Assembly (NCBI GenBank): GCA_930367205.1
Contig: OV884009.1
Coordinates: 100,833,189 to 100,897,188, forward strand
Length of the DNA stretch: 64,000 nt
Reading direction: 5' to 3'
Origin: Acanthosoma haemorrhoidale
Lineage: Eukaryota > Arthropoda > Insecta > Hemiptera > Acanthosomatidae
Below the pieces are notes generated by a model. It was not told the origin of the DNA, made no database searches, and saw only the letters and a list, made by a program, of their open reading frames with translations. Below, piece by piece: positions 44,181-56,270 of this stretch. Within the stretch, counting starts at the first letter, position 1. Each line of letters opens with the position of its first letter. The position numbers were made by a program, and so were the translations under genes.

Positions 44181-45714
44181 GTAATTCGGATTAATATTAT
44201 TATTAGTGAAAGATCTAGATCTGAACTTAGATTTTTCGATTCTTATGTCCTTGGTCATTTGTAAAGTTTACTTTAGCGTCGGTCATTTGACATTTTGATT
44301 TGAATGCACACAGTAATGTGTCCTAGCACGGCATATCACTTGAGCATATGTACTGTAAGTTGAATCATCTAACCAAGTTGGTTTAATTGTTCCTAGCGAA
44401 CTGACTAAGCTGCTAATTGGTATTCTATGAAGCCGAGGTGTTTTTAACATATCTTCAGTGACATTAGTAAACAACCGATCTCACTGACGAAATAAACGGG
44501 GCCCGGTAGTCTCTTAGCTCTAGAGCTGCAAACAACTTAATGCTTAATTTTGATGCTTGTGGATTTTGCAAAGGCTTCACGGATAGAGCTCTTTAACAAA
44601 CTGTATCGTCGATACTTACAGAAACACGAGAAATAAAGAAAATTATGTAACTTTCTTTTCCTTTCCCCTATATATTGGCCCACACCATGAAAAAAAAAAA
44701 CTTTACTCTTTGAGACTTATATATTATAACACTGTTATTATGCTTATTTGTGTGTTGTATTCATAATGAACTTTTTTTTTCCGCTCAGTCAAGTTTGTCT
44801 CAGCTTAATTAATTGACGCTGCGCAACTTAGGAATAAGATTGCTTATTTGCAAGAGCCTAGTCTTGATGCAGGTCATCAAGGTCACTTTACCAGGATTAG
44901 GAAGTTCTTTACAAAATGGTTGGATTTAACAACTCCACGAGCTCTGTAGACTGCGTTTTGGTATTTGCTGCTACCGTTGTCCGACATAGTTTCAGTCAGT
45001 ATGAGCAAAAGTTAGTCCTGAAAGAAGTTAAACCCCACAAAGTTCCACCCTACTTCTAACCTGAAAGTTTAAGTTACCAAAGTTAACCTTGTTTCAGTTT
45101 TCGTTCAGCAATGTCGGTTAGAGTAATAATTAATTAACGTTTTAACACAGCAATGTATTTTAAAATTTGATAACCATAACACCACAACTTGTATCTTAAA
45201 TTATGATTTATACTAGTGTTTTTGTATACATCGCAAGGTGAACGATACTTTTTTGACAGTGTTACTACAATTCAAAAGTTGTTTTTTTTACAAATAATAA
45301 AAATTGTAAATAACTGAAACAATAACATGAAATAAACTATTAATATAGGTCCGGAACGTATTAAAACTCCTCGATTTCTCCATTTGGGCCTCAAAATGTT
45401 TGTTGTAGCTACCAAAGTGTTTAGGCGTTACCGTCTTTATGTCCCTTTGAACATTCAGAACTTGACAAAGCAAGGGCGTCAGTAGAACGGCCACGAATTT
45501 TTTGAGTTCAATTAGTTTTTTCTTTATAGTTTTCTTTATTTCACCCAATTATTGTGAGCATTCATATGTTACTAATTGGTTTTATTGATGGCTTGATTGA
45601 CAGTGATAATAATTAATATTTATTACCTGCATACCTTATTGTTACAATGAATTTAAATCATGGTTTATATTTGCAGATCTTATCAGTAAAATCATTCCTC
45701 ATTGGTTATAGAGT

Positions 45715-45790
45715 TAGTATATATATTGTTACTATATATTTAGTATATGTATTTTTACTATAGAGTTAGTATATATATTGTTATTATAGA
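45715..45790. repeat. Short AT-rich tandem repeat
   Basis: TAGAGTTAGTATATATATTG occurs at ~45709-45728 and ~45762-45781, with TTACTATA-type spacers. Low-complexity. Confidence 0.7.
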
Positions 45791-48700
45791 GTTTAGGAGC
45801 TTCCAACAATTTAGTCCAACATCAGACAATGTCCATGCCCATGCCTATAATGTATCTCACATATTAAGAAAGAGGTGCTATTTCACTACTTTAGGATATC
45901 CTGTGTCATAATATACTTAGCTTAACAACATATGGCGATAGTATATTCACTGTCACTATAAATCATAACAGATTTTATCATTCACCTACCTGATAGTTAT
46001 TCCAAATGAAAGGTGTAATTGCTGCTAAAAATTAATCTTTTGTGGGATTGTTAAACGTTTGGAAAAGAATTTTATGTTAGCTTCTCTTTGGCCTACATTT
46101 CAGATGGATAGTTGGTAAATAAACCTCTGAATTATTGTAACAGTACTTTATTAAAATTATCATTCACATAAAACGTATTATTATACAACATAATATCTAG
46201 TACTATGAGCAACAATATTATGCCACCAGTCGACACAGACTCAGTCGTAGTATAGTTAGTAAATAGACAAGATTATCAACTCCGACTCAAGCATTGAGAA
46301 CCCACTTAAATAAAATCCAACACCAATGTATATTGACAGGCATAAAAGTACTACCAACTATTTTGGAGTCTCTCCTACTCATCATATTGGAACTAGATAG
46401 ATTTTTCATCTCATGTTGCCATGAATACATTAATGTGTTTGAATAAAAAAACAATTTTTTTTAACTACCTGAATACATATAGATATGCAGCTGCTTTGAA
46501 TTTCCTCAGCATATTGAATCTAAAATATGGTTATTTTAAATAGTTTAAATACAATAAACAATTCTTTCAAAGTTTTTCTGTAAAAACCAAACCAGCATTT
46601 GAAACTTTAAATGCCTGTTCTTATATTATTTGGTGCTTGTGGGAAGACATTTTTTTTTCTTTTTCATTTTTTCAGGGGAGGAGAGGTTATTAAATCCATC
46701 TATCCAGAACAAAATCCAATTCATGCTGAACTAAGAAAAACGAATATCAACTAAAATTTACATACATATATTTATGCATATAAATACGAGATTAATAATA
46801 AAAATGACTCTATATAATTAAAAGGATAACTCTGGGCGAAGAACAATAACTTTGGGTTGTAAATTAAAATGCATTATATACATGTGTTTAGATAATTTTT
46901 TGGGAGAGCTGTGAAAACATTTAATTTTAGATTGTCATTTAATGGTGTGTCCTCAGACATTTTTTTACACCGACTCATTACCCCAGTACCACAATCCAAT
47001 TGAAAGACTCAGTTATACAGCATGTCCAATGCTACAATCTTTATTATTTATCAATATCTTTTCAACTCACCCTTAACATTTTGTTTATTTAAATCTCTAA
47101 CAGCGATCCATTTTATCATTATTTTTTTTTGTTCTTAGCCACTCATTGAGTATTTTTTTTTTTACAAGAACATTGTTACAGATTAACTTAGCTTATGCAC
47201 AGATACTAATGAATACATTCTTACACCTGCTTACAGACCTTCATTACATCTGTAGACGTCTCCTATAACTCAAAATCCTAGAATACATTATTATGAGCTC
47301 CAGCAATCCATAGTTATTATACAAATAAATAAATCATTTATGTGCCAAAGAGACATTAGAAAGAAGTTATATAATGCAAAAAGGAGTGTTGCTCTTAGAA
47401 ATACTATTTGTGTTAACAGAGTCAATTTTCTAAACATCTTATTGAAAATAACCGAAAAGTAATCAATTCGATATTAATAGCTTTTATAGAAGAATATGGT
47501 GGAATGGAGATGTTTGTTCAAAAGAACTTAAACAACTTATAGGTAGTTAAGGTACTAAGGACTCTGAGATCAGTGAAACCACAGTGGATATTCCTAAACA
47601 ACTATTTACAATGAATACATAGTAACCACCTAAAAAGCATCGATATATAAGCACAATATTTTATAACTAAAAAATAACAGCACCACTAGGGGATATTGTG
47701 TTTTAAGAACACTGCATTGCCTAGTCAAAAGTCAATTGGCTAGAAGTAGCATTTAATGAGAAAGCTGAGAATAAGATTTTATCAATTTAAAATGAAAGTG
47801 TTTTTTACATCAACTGGATTAACCTACGGATAATAAAAAAACTTAGATTTGGTTCAAAAGTGTGCTAGATTGGAAGCTTATGTCTCAATTACTTAATTTC
47901 TTGAATGTCTAATCATGAAATTCAATTAAACAAATATAAAAAATAGTACATCTAACAATTTTATACTATATCTTTCTGCATAGACAATCTATAAGTAACA
48001 TATAATAGTATTTTACAAGTTCTAAGCTCAACAAATTAGACTTAATAGCTCAAAAACTAAAAAAATATATCATAGAAGGACATCATGACATCTGATGAAT
48101 AGCAAATTATAAAGTAATGAATGATATAAAAACCTGTTCCTTAGCCTTTATAATGAAATAACTAAGTAACATTTTCTTAAAAAAATAACTGAACTTACAT
48201 TAGCTATTATAAATGCAAAAATAAGCATTTTAAGAAATCATTTAAATGATTTTGATGTGTTCTTTTATTCTTGAGATATATAAAATTGATCAAGACTTTG
48301 GGGTATTGTCACTATTCATCGAAAAACTGAAATTGTTTATCGATAGATTTCAATTGCCACTTAAAATTACAAAGCATATATAATTAAATAGCATATTTTG
48401 TATAATTATAAAAAATTACTATGTCACTGTTATGATTTTAAGCTTTATATAAATGTTTTGTAAGTTTTATAGAGGTATGTAATAATTCAATTACATACTG
48501 TTAATGATTGATAATTGATAAAATGACAATTGATTCCAATTACTGTTATATATCATGTTAATAATTGTACCTAAGATGATTGATTTTAACATTTAAAATA
48601 TCTAACGAATATAATTTCATGTGACCTCAAAAAATATTACAATGAACTTTTATTAATTTACCTAAAGCAGCAACAGTATTTCTTAAACAGCTTAATATAT

Positions 48701-51700
48701 TAGAAAAATCAGAAGTAGAATTAGGGTAACTTATGGGTGCAGGTAAGTTAATCCAGATCTTTTCTGTATATTATATTTTAATTATATATTTAAAAAGCAT
48801 GATACATGAAGTATAACAAGAAAACCAAAAATATAGAGTATTCTTTAGCAAGCCAATGAGTTGGAACATTTGACACTGTAGAAGCTACCAATGCAGTACC
48901 CAAAATTCATTCATTAAAACTGCCTTCTACTATTAATTTTAAAATTCGTTATAATATTTTTTTTCGTTTTTTTTTCAATAGTTTTTCGCAAGTAATATAT
49001 TTTTAAATACAATTCCACTGAAATATAATGTTTTTTTTATCACCTGATGCAGCAGTGCAAATGAATATCGCACATATGAGTAGTAGCCAAAAATAAATGA
49101 GAAATACACACAAATGTTGAGTCGCTTTTCTAGTTTCGTTCGTTATTCAATTTTTTTTTCAATGTTCTATGTGTCTATTTTGTGCAGTTAAATAATATAT
49201 ACTTTATCACATATGCGTAGTGGTCGTCTCTTGCAATACCTCAGCTAGTGTAAAAACTAATGTATGTATAACCTTCTATCTATCTACAACTTGATCTGTA
49301 ATATTTTTGCAACAGTGTCCCAACATTTTAATCTATGCAAATTACATACTCAATGAAAAGATTACCTCGCTCTGTGCTTAATAATGCACCCTAAAGCATT
49401 TATATTTATTAAATAGTTATTTACCTTGTAATAAATGTTGAGCAATCCAGGTTTACTAATGAATTAAATATTACGCCGTGATATGTAAACAACGTTTAAA
49501 AATTCATACACTTGTATTTATTATATTAATTCATTTTTCAAAATGATTAAACATTTTACAATAACTTTTTTTCAATTTACACCTAGAGTTATATGAATAT
49601 ATATTGTAATTTTAATGGAAGGGGAGATACGATTCCTCGCTAGGTCAAAAATATAGGAGAAACTAGTACAGTTTAAAATTTAAATGAAACTATTATACTC
49701 GTGAGCTGTTCAAATCAGGTCCTTTTTTCTGAGGGGTGGCAATCCTTATTCTAGGATGTATTGACACAATACCACTAGGGAGAGGCAGTGGAGAAAAGAC
49801 AAATTGAAACACCGGAACTGACTTGAACAGACCGATTACAATAGGTACTCTATGAATGTGCTTGGCAGTTGTGATGCCGATCCTGGGAGGGCAGAAGGGT
49901 TTCTTTCATACAGTTTCACAGTGATTACATTTTCACAGAAATAGTAATATCACGATTTTGTAGGCAATACAGTGCTTATATTTTCGTTCACTTTTTTTAA
50001 ACACATATTTATATTTTGCCTATCCTGGATAGGTTTTAAGAATATGCCTTTTTCTGATTAATTTTTTACCTACCAGTATCCTTCATAAAAGAATAAAGAT
50101 AAAGCAGATTCAACAGTATGCTGCCCAATAGACATTCTATACTCCTCTCTTATAGTTTAAACCAGCCAGTCGTTCCAACATCTGCCCTACAGTATCATGT
50201 TATCATATTAAACACTATGCTTCTAATATTTTTTTTAAATCCTTAAGCAAATCGTATTGTCATTTTCATTTATATCGCATAATATATGCATACAGTTATT
50301 TATAAATAAATCTGTAACGATTTATTATTACTTGATTCCAAGTCAATAAGACTTTCATTATTGAATTTATAGATATATATATTTATATATAAATATATAT
50401 ATTACAAATCAGCGAATCTCAGATCATTGGAAAAACTGGCTGTGAACTAGATCAACTAAATTTTTACTCGCTTACAGAATCTACTGACACGCGACTAACT
50501 GCCAGCGGTCAACAGCGCCTCGATGAGCGGTTTAACAATTTGTAGGCACGAGTATTACTTATACAAAAGTAACTCTTCAACAAAGACAATTGAGCATCGG
50601 GCCATGACATTAGGAACTTCCTGAACGGTGATGAGAGCATTTTCTGTCAGTTACAAAACCATTTTAAAACTATTTACAATGAGTGGCTAAGTTCTTGTCA
50701 CATGTTATCTTTGAAAAAATATGTATAACTTGCCAAAATATTTAGGCCAATGATTCTGGTGAAATAACGTTTTACACTTTTTTTATTCGTGTGGGAGTAA
50801 TGGAAACCAATCAACCTAGTGCAGGTGATGGTGATTACCAATTATTTTTTCCTTACATTACTTATTCACAATAACATTTGATTTACTTGATATTATGTGA
50901 AATATTTTTTGACGATTGCATAACATTTAATAAAACAGTTATATATGCCAGTCTATGTTTAATTTTACAAATGCTGTTTGCACAAATTGCAGAAATTATT
51001 CTGTAGATAGTAATAATTTTTTCACTGGAATTTAGCTCAGGAATTTCATATTGTCATGACCAAACACAGTATTTTATATTTGTTAATTAATCATTGGTTA
51101 ATCAATAACCAATTTATATTTAAATTACACAATTATTAAAGCTATCCTCCTTTTTTTAAGAAGTTAAAGAACCAGTTTCATATTTGTAATTGTAGCATAT
51201 AAAATGAATACAGCATTTATGAAAAGATTTGTCCTAATATTATGAACTACACTAGATTGACCTATAAAGAATTTTCCCAAGAAATTTCATAAGAAACTAT
51301 TCATATAAAAAACAACAATCATATATACACATAAAAATATCAACATTTCTATACAAATCCATTAATACAAACTTAATAAGTTATAAGTTTATGAAACTTT
51401 AAAGTCAAGGAAATCATCAAATACCATAAAAATTTATTTGAATCAACAATTATAAATTTCTTAATAAAGTAAATAATTAATTTGAAATTAAATATATTTT
51501 TATAATATATTCATTTTATATGAAAATTATTACCGATTTCTGTAGGATAAAGTCAATGAATATTTAAATATTGGCTAATATTTATACTAATTTTACTAAA
51601 CAAATACCATATCAATCATAATGTAACACATACCATGTCTAAAAAACTTGAAATATTATTAAAATTTTGAGATATACGTATATTTAGAAATTCTTAAAAA

Positions 51701-52405
51701 AAAGAAGTTTATCCCTCACTCACAGTGTTCGCACATTCCTGTAATTTGATCAGAAATAGTATACAAACGAATCTAATATAAAAATGGGAAAACTCTTTTA
51801 GGTGTTGAACTAGACAACGTATGCACATTATCGATATGAATATTGAAAGTATTCAACAAACAAGTTTTCATAAAAAACATACCTTTTTGTTTTAAAAAAC
51901 AAATGCCTTCTTGTCGACACAATAATGCATCATAAATTCGTTAACAATGAGAGGAGAAATAACTGTTTGACCGTTGTACGCTTAGGCTAGAATACTACCG
52001 GCATTGGAAGCTATACACCTAACCAAACTGTCGACCAGTTAGGTTTTTTAGGAATAATTTTAATTACAAAAGAAACATTCAAATTACAAATCAGGCTTTC
52101 ATCCATATACACAAACATACTCACTCCCATACTTATAAATACCCGTTATATACAAAGAATTCAACAATATTTATAATTAACTTTATATATATTTATATAT
52201 ATAAATATTTATAAGTAGTAATAGTCAACTGTCTTGTCCTGTACGCCTTGGAAGTAACTTTATAATGGAAATGCTGTAACATACGGTACTTGGCAGTCAC
52301 TGTTGTAAAAACCTACCTATATTGTAAAAAATAGGTGTATAAGCAATTTGAAATAATAGTCTTTTACATATTGCCTAAATTCTGCCATGTAGAAAATGCT
52401 GAACT

Positions 52406-52410
<5 letters not shown>

Positions 52411-52445
<35 letters not shown>

Positions 52446-52480
52446 ATGTATCTATGTATATATACATATATATATGTATG
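52411..52480. repeat. (TA)n / TATG microsatellite
   Basis: TA dinucleotides followed by ATGTATATGTATCTATG-like imperfect repeats, ~255 bp beyond the alpha7-like stop codon and so probably in its 3'UTR. Confidence 0.85.
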
Positions 52481-52734
52481 TAAAATGTATTCATAAAAAA
52501 ATAAATTGCTTCCTGCTGGAACTGGAACTCATTCAAATGCTATTATTGATTTACCAGTCCAAAAAATTAACGATAAACTATAAATATAAAAATGAAGGGC
52601 AGTACCAATTCCACATCTTCTCCGACCTTACTTGCATACTGTTCTGGAAGACTTAAGCGAATTCGACAGGATGGTTGCCTGCTCACACGGCACATGCTAC
52701 TTCCAGGGCGTTTCAAGGACTTGTCATTTATAAG

Positions 52735-52997
52735 TTATGTAACAATGATGTGGGGAGCTGAGAACAGTACTGCAATCGTCGCGATGACAGTAAATAGGGT
52801 GAATATGATTAGGCACAATCTGTCAACAACCATCGCAGCGAACTTCCAGTCATTTGTGATCTCTGCGGCCTCATCGTCTTTCCTCAGCTTGTCCGTTATC
52901 ATCCTCAACTCCTTGAGGATCTGACCCAGCTCCCGGTGAGGCCCTAAACATGAGGACACCATGCCTTGAGAATGTATCACACTACCCGTAACACTCC
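52735..52997 (-). CDS. nAChRalpha7: nAChR alpha7-like last exon (M3-M4 loop end, M4, stop)
   Basis: Acceptor TTCCAG; GG completes a Gly codon begun in the previous exon. It encodes S-V-T-G-S-V-I-H-S-Q-G, then the amphipathic helix before M4 (E-L-G-Q-I-L-K-E-L-R-M-I-T-D, L-R-K-D-D-E), N-D-W-K-F-A-A-M-V-V-D-R-L and M4 (C-L-I-I-F-T-L-F-T-V-I-A-T-I-A-V-L-F), ending S-A-P-H-I-I-V-T and TAA at 52735-52737. The short extracellular tail after M4 is normal for this clade. Frame and phase agree with the loop exon. Confidence 0.95.
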
Positions 52998-55027
52998 CTG
53001 GAACATTAAAACATAGATTCTGGGTTTATAAAATGTTATTTTTATATTAATGTGTGAAGTAAACGCGGATCCGATTTCAAATAGAATCACTGTTAGCCAC
53101 ACTGGCAGCCGACGTAGGTCGATTCGATGGAGCTTTTGAAATTAGGAATACGCTTACTTCACACTTGGTTACTACACACCAACGGACTTGGCAGCGGCAA
53201 ACATATAATGACCATCCAAGCTGTTACTGTTGAAGCAGTGCAGTTCCATTGCTCTAAGCCGACACATACAGGAAACATGCCTTAGCTTTCCTTTCTTTAT
53301 CTACTCAGCAATCCAACTATACTTAAGCAATTCAGCACATCAAAGTATTGAAATATACCAACTCTACAATAAATTTCATCAGACTAACAACAATATGATT
53401 GTGTGAAAATGATGATAGTAAAAAGTTTATTTTGATTTTAGAAAGTGTAGTTTTGAAATGATTTATTTTTCTATTTACAAATCATTCTACTGTCTCAGGA
53501 TTAACGGCGTGCCTTATTATTCTCGTGAAATCAACTCAATACAAATCCATCCAACTGTTTTATTTCTTGTAGTAAATAAATACAAATGAAAAAAAAAAAT
53601 ATACAAATTTAGTTTTCTGTAGATGAAAACAATGAAACCTGTTGTCCTTGCAAAATATCCAGCGAATGCTCAAAGAAATTTTAGGCTTGGTGAATAGGAT
53701 TTTTTTTCCACAATATTACCAGGTTGCATTCACTCTATTTGATTGGAAGGCATGCTCAGATATGTTTAAGCAAGGTGACTTCCAGCCATACATACAGGCA
53801 GGTAACATCCAGTGTAACCATGTTTCTTAAGCTTCTTCATTCACATTAATGATTTTCTCGCCCTAGCTCTACCATACTTTGAAAAGCTGCAGACTTAATT
53901 GTATCTGATGATATTTGTTCTTGAATAACTTTTCAACGATTTAAGAACAACTCGATTATGCCCATTCTATGTTGTTTTTGTACTGACCAGTACAACAACG
54001 ACAAGTTAGTTCTTTGTCCGTTATATTCCCAGGTATTTGTTTACTATTTTTTTTTTTTTTTTTGTCGGCATTCGTTGGATTTCTTTAAAATATACATGTC
54101 ACACACTGTTGTCAAACTGAACAGGCTGATTTATGCTTTTCTATAATAGCAATGCGCCATGGATTTATTTTTATTGTTCGTTTTATGAGCGCTAAAATCT
54201 TAAGGTTTTTTTTTTCATTTTTAACGAAGTACTTAGTAGAAGTTATTCATTTAGTTTTCAATAATTTTAACTTCCCATCTTTTTTTTTTTTGTTTTCCAT
54301 TTTACATACAGTAAAATAAGATAGCAACAAGCTATTTTAATTTAAAATGAGCATATTTGACATAGCTTAGTGATGATGACAATGATAAGAAGCTTGCTTT
54401 AAAACTTGCGCATCTCAATAATGGTAATCCTGTTTTGCAAGTTTTATTATTTTTTCTGATGACTGAAAAATACATATGATCCTTTCAGCTGATGTAATGA
54501 TACTATTGTAATCAATGGTATGTTATGTTTCACAGAGAACTTTACGTAGTCTTTCTACTACCATTGTTGTAGTTGGATATTTAAACCAGGGTTTTCTGTG
54601 GATTCCATGGGAGTTATTAATATTTGTTTAAAATCACTTTAATCATCTTGGAATGGTTTTAGTAGATAATCCTTGTATTGGTTCAAACTTATCTCCTTTA
54701 CCCATAATTTTGTATTGGAGTTGTTAAGAATTAACACTTCATTCCTTTGGCATTTAAACTTTGCTTTATAGTTTGAAGTGTTTCAATTGCTCTGTCATTA
54801 TCATGACCCTTGATGTTATCTGCTAACATTTTTGTTTTATTTACAAGCTCTTAGTTAATGGAATATAATTATTAATCATGATAGTATGAAATATAATGAG
54901 ATGATACAATAATTGATTACATCATTCCTGCAGTTTCTAACTTCTATATATGTTCCCAGGTTAAAGCAACATTTAACACTGATAACAACACAGATGATAT
55001 TGAAACAATATGTACCTGTCGACGTAC
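52998..55027. other. alpha7-like last intron
   Basis: 2.0-kb intron. Near its 3' end is a ~113-bp inverted repeat (53052-53164). The rest is AT-rich with T runs; frames 53642-53830 and 53958-54146 (+) are not recognised. Confidence 0.55.
53052..53164. repeat. Hairpin / small MITE-like inverted repeat
   Basis: GTGTGAAGTAAACGC...GATTTCAAA (53052-53081) and its inverted partner TTTGAAATT...GCTTACTTCACAC (53135-53164) pair at ~22 of 30 positions, with a 53-bp loop. It lies ~55 bp from the last exon's acceptor. It could be a tiny MITE or a structured intron element. Confidence 0.6.
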
Positions 55028-55253
55028 CTTCTTCGTGTGCACGAATGAAGGTATGACTGGAAGCCTGAAGTGGCCCGTGGCGGAAATCATCGTCGATGTC
55101 TAGGACGTTGGCGAGAAGACTCTTAGACGACCTCTCCTTGAGCTCTAGGGTGTGGAGCTGCATCGACTTCCCTGATGAGTCCCTGTTCTCTCCGTGACCG
55201 GGTCTCCTCATTCGCAGGACGCAAGGGAGCCAATGCAAGAACAATGACTTTAT
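55028..55253 (-). CDS. nAChRalpha7: nAChR alpha7-like cytoplasmic-loop exon
   Basis: 226-nt exon with acceptor TTTCCAG and donor GAAG|GTACGT. It starts I-K-S-L-F-L-H-W-L-P-C-V-L-R-M-R-R-P-G, continues through a variable stretch, then the clade signature L-E-L-K-E-R-S-S-K-S-L-L-A-N-V-L and D-I-D-D-D-F-R-H, and ends A-H-E-E plus one base. This is the start of the M3-M4 intracellular loop, which sets conductance, trafficking and phosphorylation. The variable part after R-R-P-G is short compared with Drosophila alpha7 as I recall it. Confidence 0.95.
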
Positions 55254-56160
55254 CTGGAAAGAAAACAACAAACTGCAACCGGGGAAATATGTATTAACAT
55301 TAAGCTGCCATCGTTCGTTCATCCTTAACGGCGTTTAACTTCAACCCACCCGATTATAAACTAAACCTTATCCGTCAATTATTCGTGTTATTTTAAAAAA
55401 TGTATGGTAGTCAAATCGAGTAAGTTTAATTAGCCATTGAACTAGAGACTGGAAAGATGGTTACTTCGGTGTGATAGGAACTAAACATAGGAATGTAAAG
55501 ATATGCTCGTTAACAGGTGAGAGCAGTAACATTTGTGCAGTGAGACATTTATGCAGTCTAGTTTTATAATGGAATCTAGCTTTCCAATACATATCTCTTC
55601 ATTCATGAATTGTTTTATGTAACCCATTTTGGGTATCAGAAGAGCCTCATAGACTAAACATAGACTTGTAGTTTTTTTGTTTTTTTTTATCAACATAAGG
55701 CATACCTTTGTAAATCAAAGACAAATCCGGTTTGTTATGTAATAATATAAGATATAAGATTCTTCTGTTACTCAGCAAGTAAGACTAACATCAAACCGGG
55801 ATCTATGATATTCACCACTTTGTACAGGGTCTTATGTTTTTTATTTCGTCTGTGAAAAACGTTTACTGTGTAATTAAACCAAAAAAAGTGAAAATGGTTA
55901 TTTATATTTAAAATGTCATATTTTTTTGGTGGAAGGTGCAGTGAAAGTTATAGATCAGGTACTTTAATTTATTTATCAATGAGATGAACAAACTGAATGA
56001 AAACGGACGTTATAAAATTAATTAATTGGATTTCATCTGAAATTTACTTAAGCGGCTATTTTGTATAGTTGCGCCTATCAACAAACATGTTCTATTCTTT
56101 ATCCAATAGATATAGTTAGTGCTAGAAAACATATTTAAATCAATAAGTTATAAATCTTAC
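55254..56160. other. alpha7-like intron between loop and M3 exons
   Basis: 907-bp AT-rich intron. The frame 55696-55481 (-) is not recognised. Nothing else seen. Confidence 0.55.
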
Positions 56161-56270
56161 CCATGGAGACATTTCATGTGTGTCCGCATTTCGATGGTGA
56201 TAGTTAAGAATCAAAATTGTCGATACAACAGATGACGCGACCATAAACATAATGCAGTTGAAGTATGTAC
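56161..56270 (-). CDS. nAChRalpha7: nAChR alpha7-like M3 exon
   Basis: 110-nt exon with acceptor ATTACAG and donor CATGG|GTAAGA. GT completes a Gly codon after either M2 exon, then T-Y-F-N-C-I-M-F-M-V-A-S-S-V-V-S-T-I-L-I forms M3, followed by L-N-Y-H-H-R-N-A-D-T-H-E-M-S-P-W, the start of the cytoplasmic loop. This block is nearly invariant in insect alpha5/7 subunits as I recall them. In many insects E-M-S is followed by E-W; here it is P-W. Confidence 0.95.

Larger units (their letters stand above)
44181..52734. other. Intergenic AT-rich stretch, possibly including the alpha7-like 3'UTR
   Basis: No open frame of 60 codons or more from ~45550 to ~52390 and no recognisable TE. The frames 44474-44283 (-) and 45548-45288 (-) are unrecognised. 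The part next to 52735 must hold the 3'UTR of the alpha7-like gene (minus strand). Many AATAAA (TTTATT on +) motifs exist, for example at ~46147, so its end cannot be fixed. It also has a ~50-bp repeat at 45715-45790 and a (TA)n tract at 52411-52438. Confidence 0.5.

Noticed and set aside
44283..44474. Minus-strand frame that looks protein-like
   Set aside because: 63 codons, no recognised domain, no clear splice partners, next to a decayed LINE.
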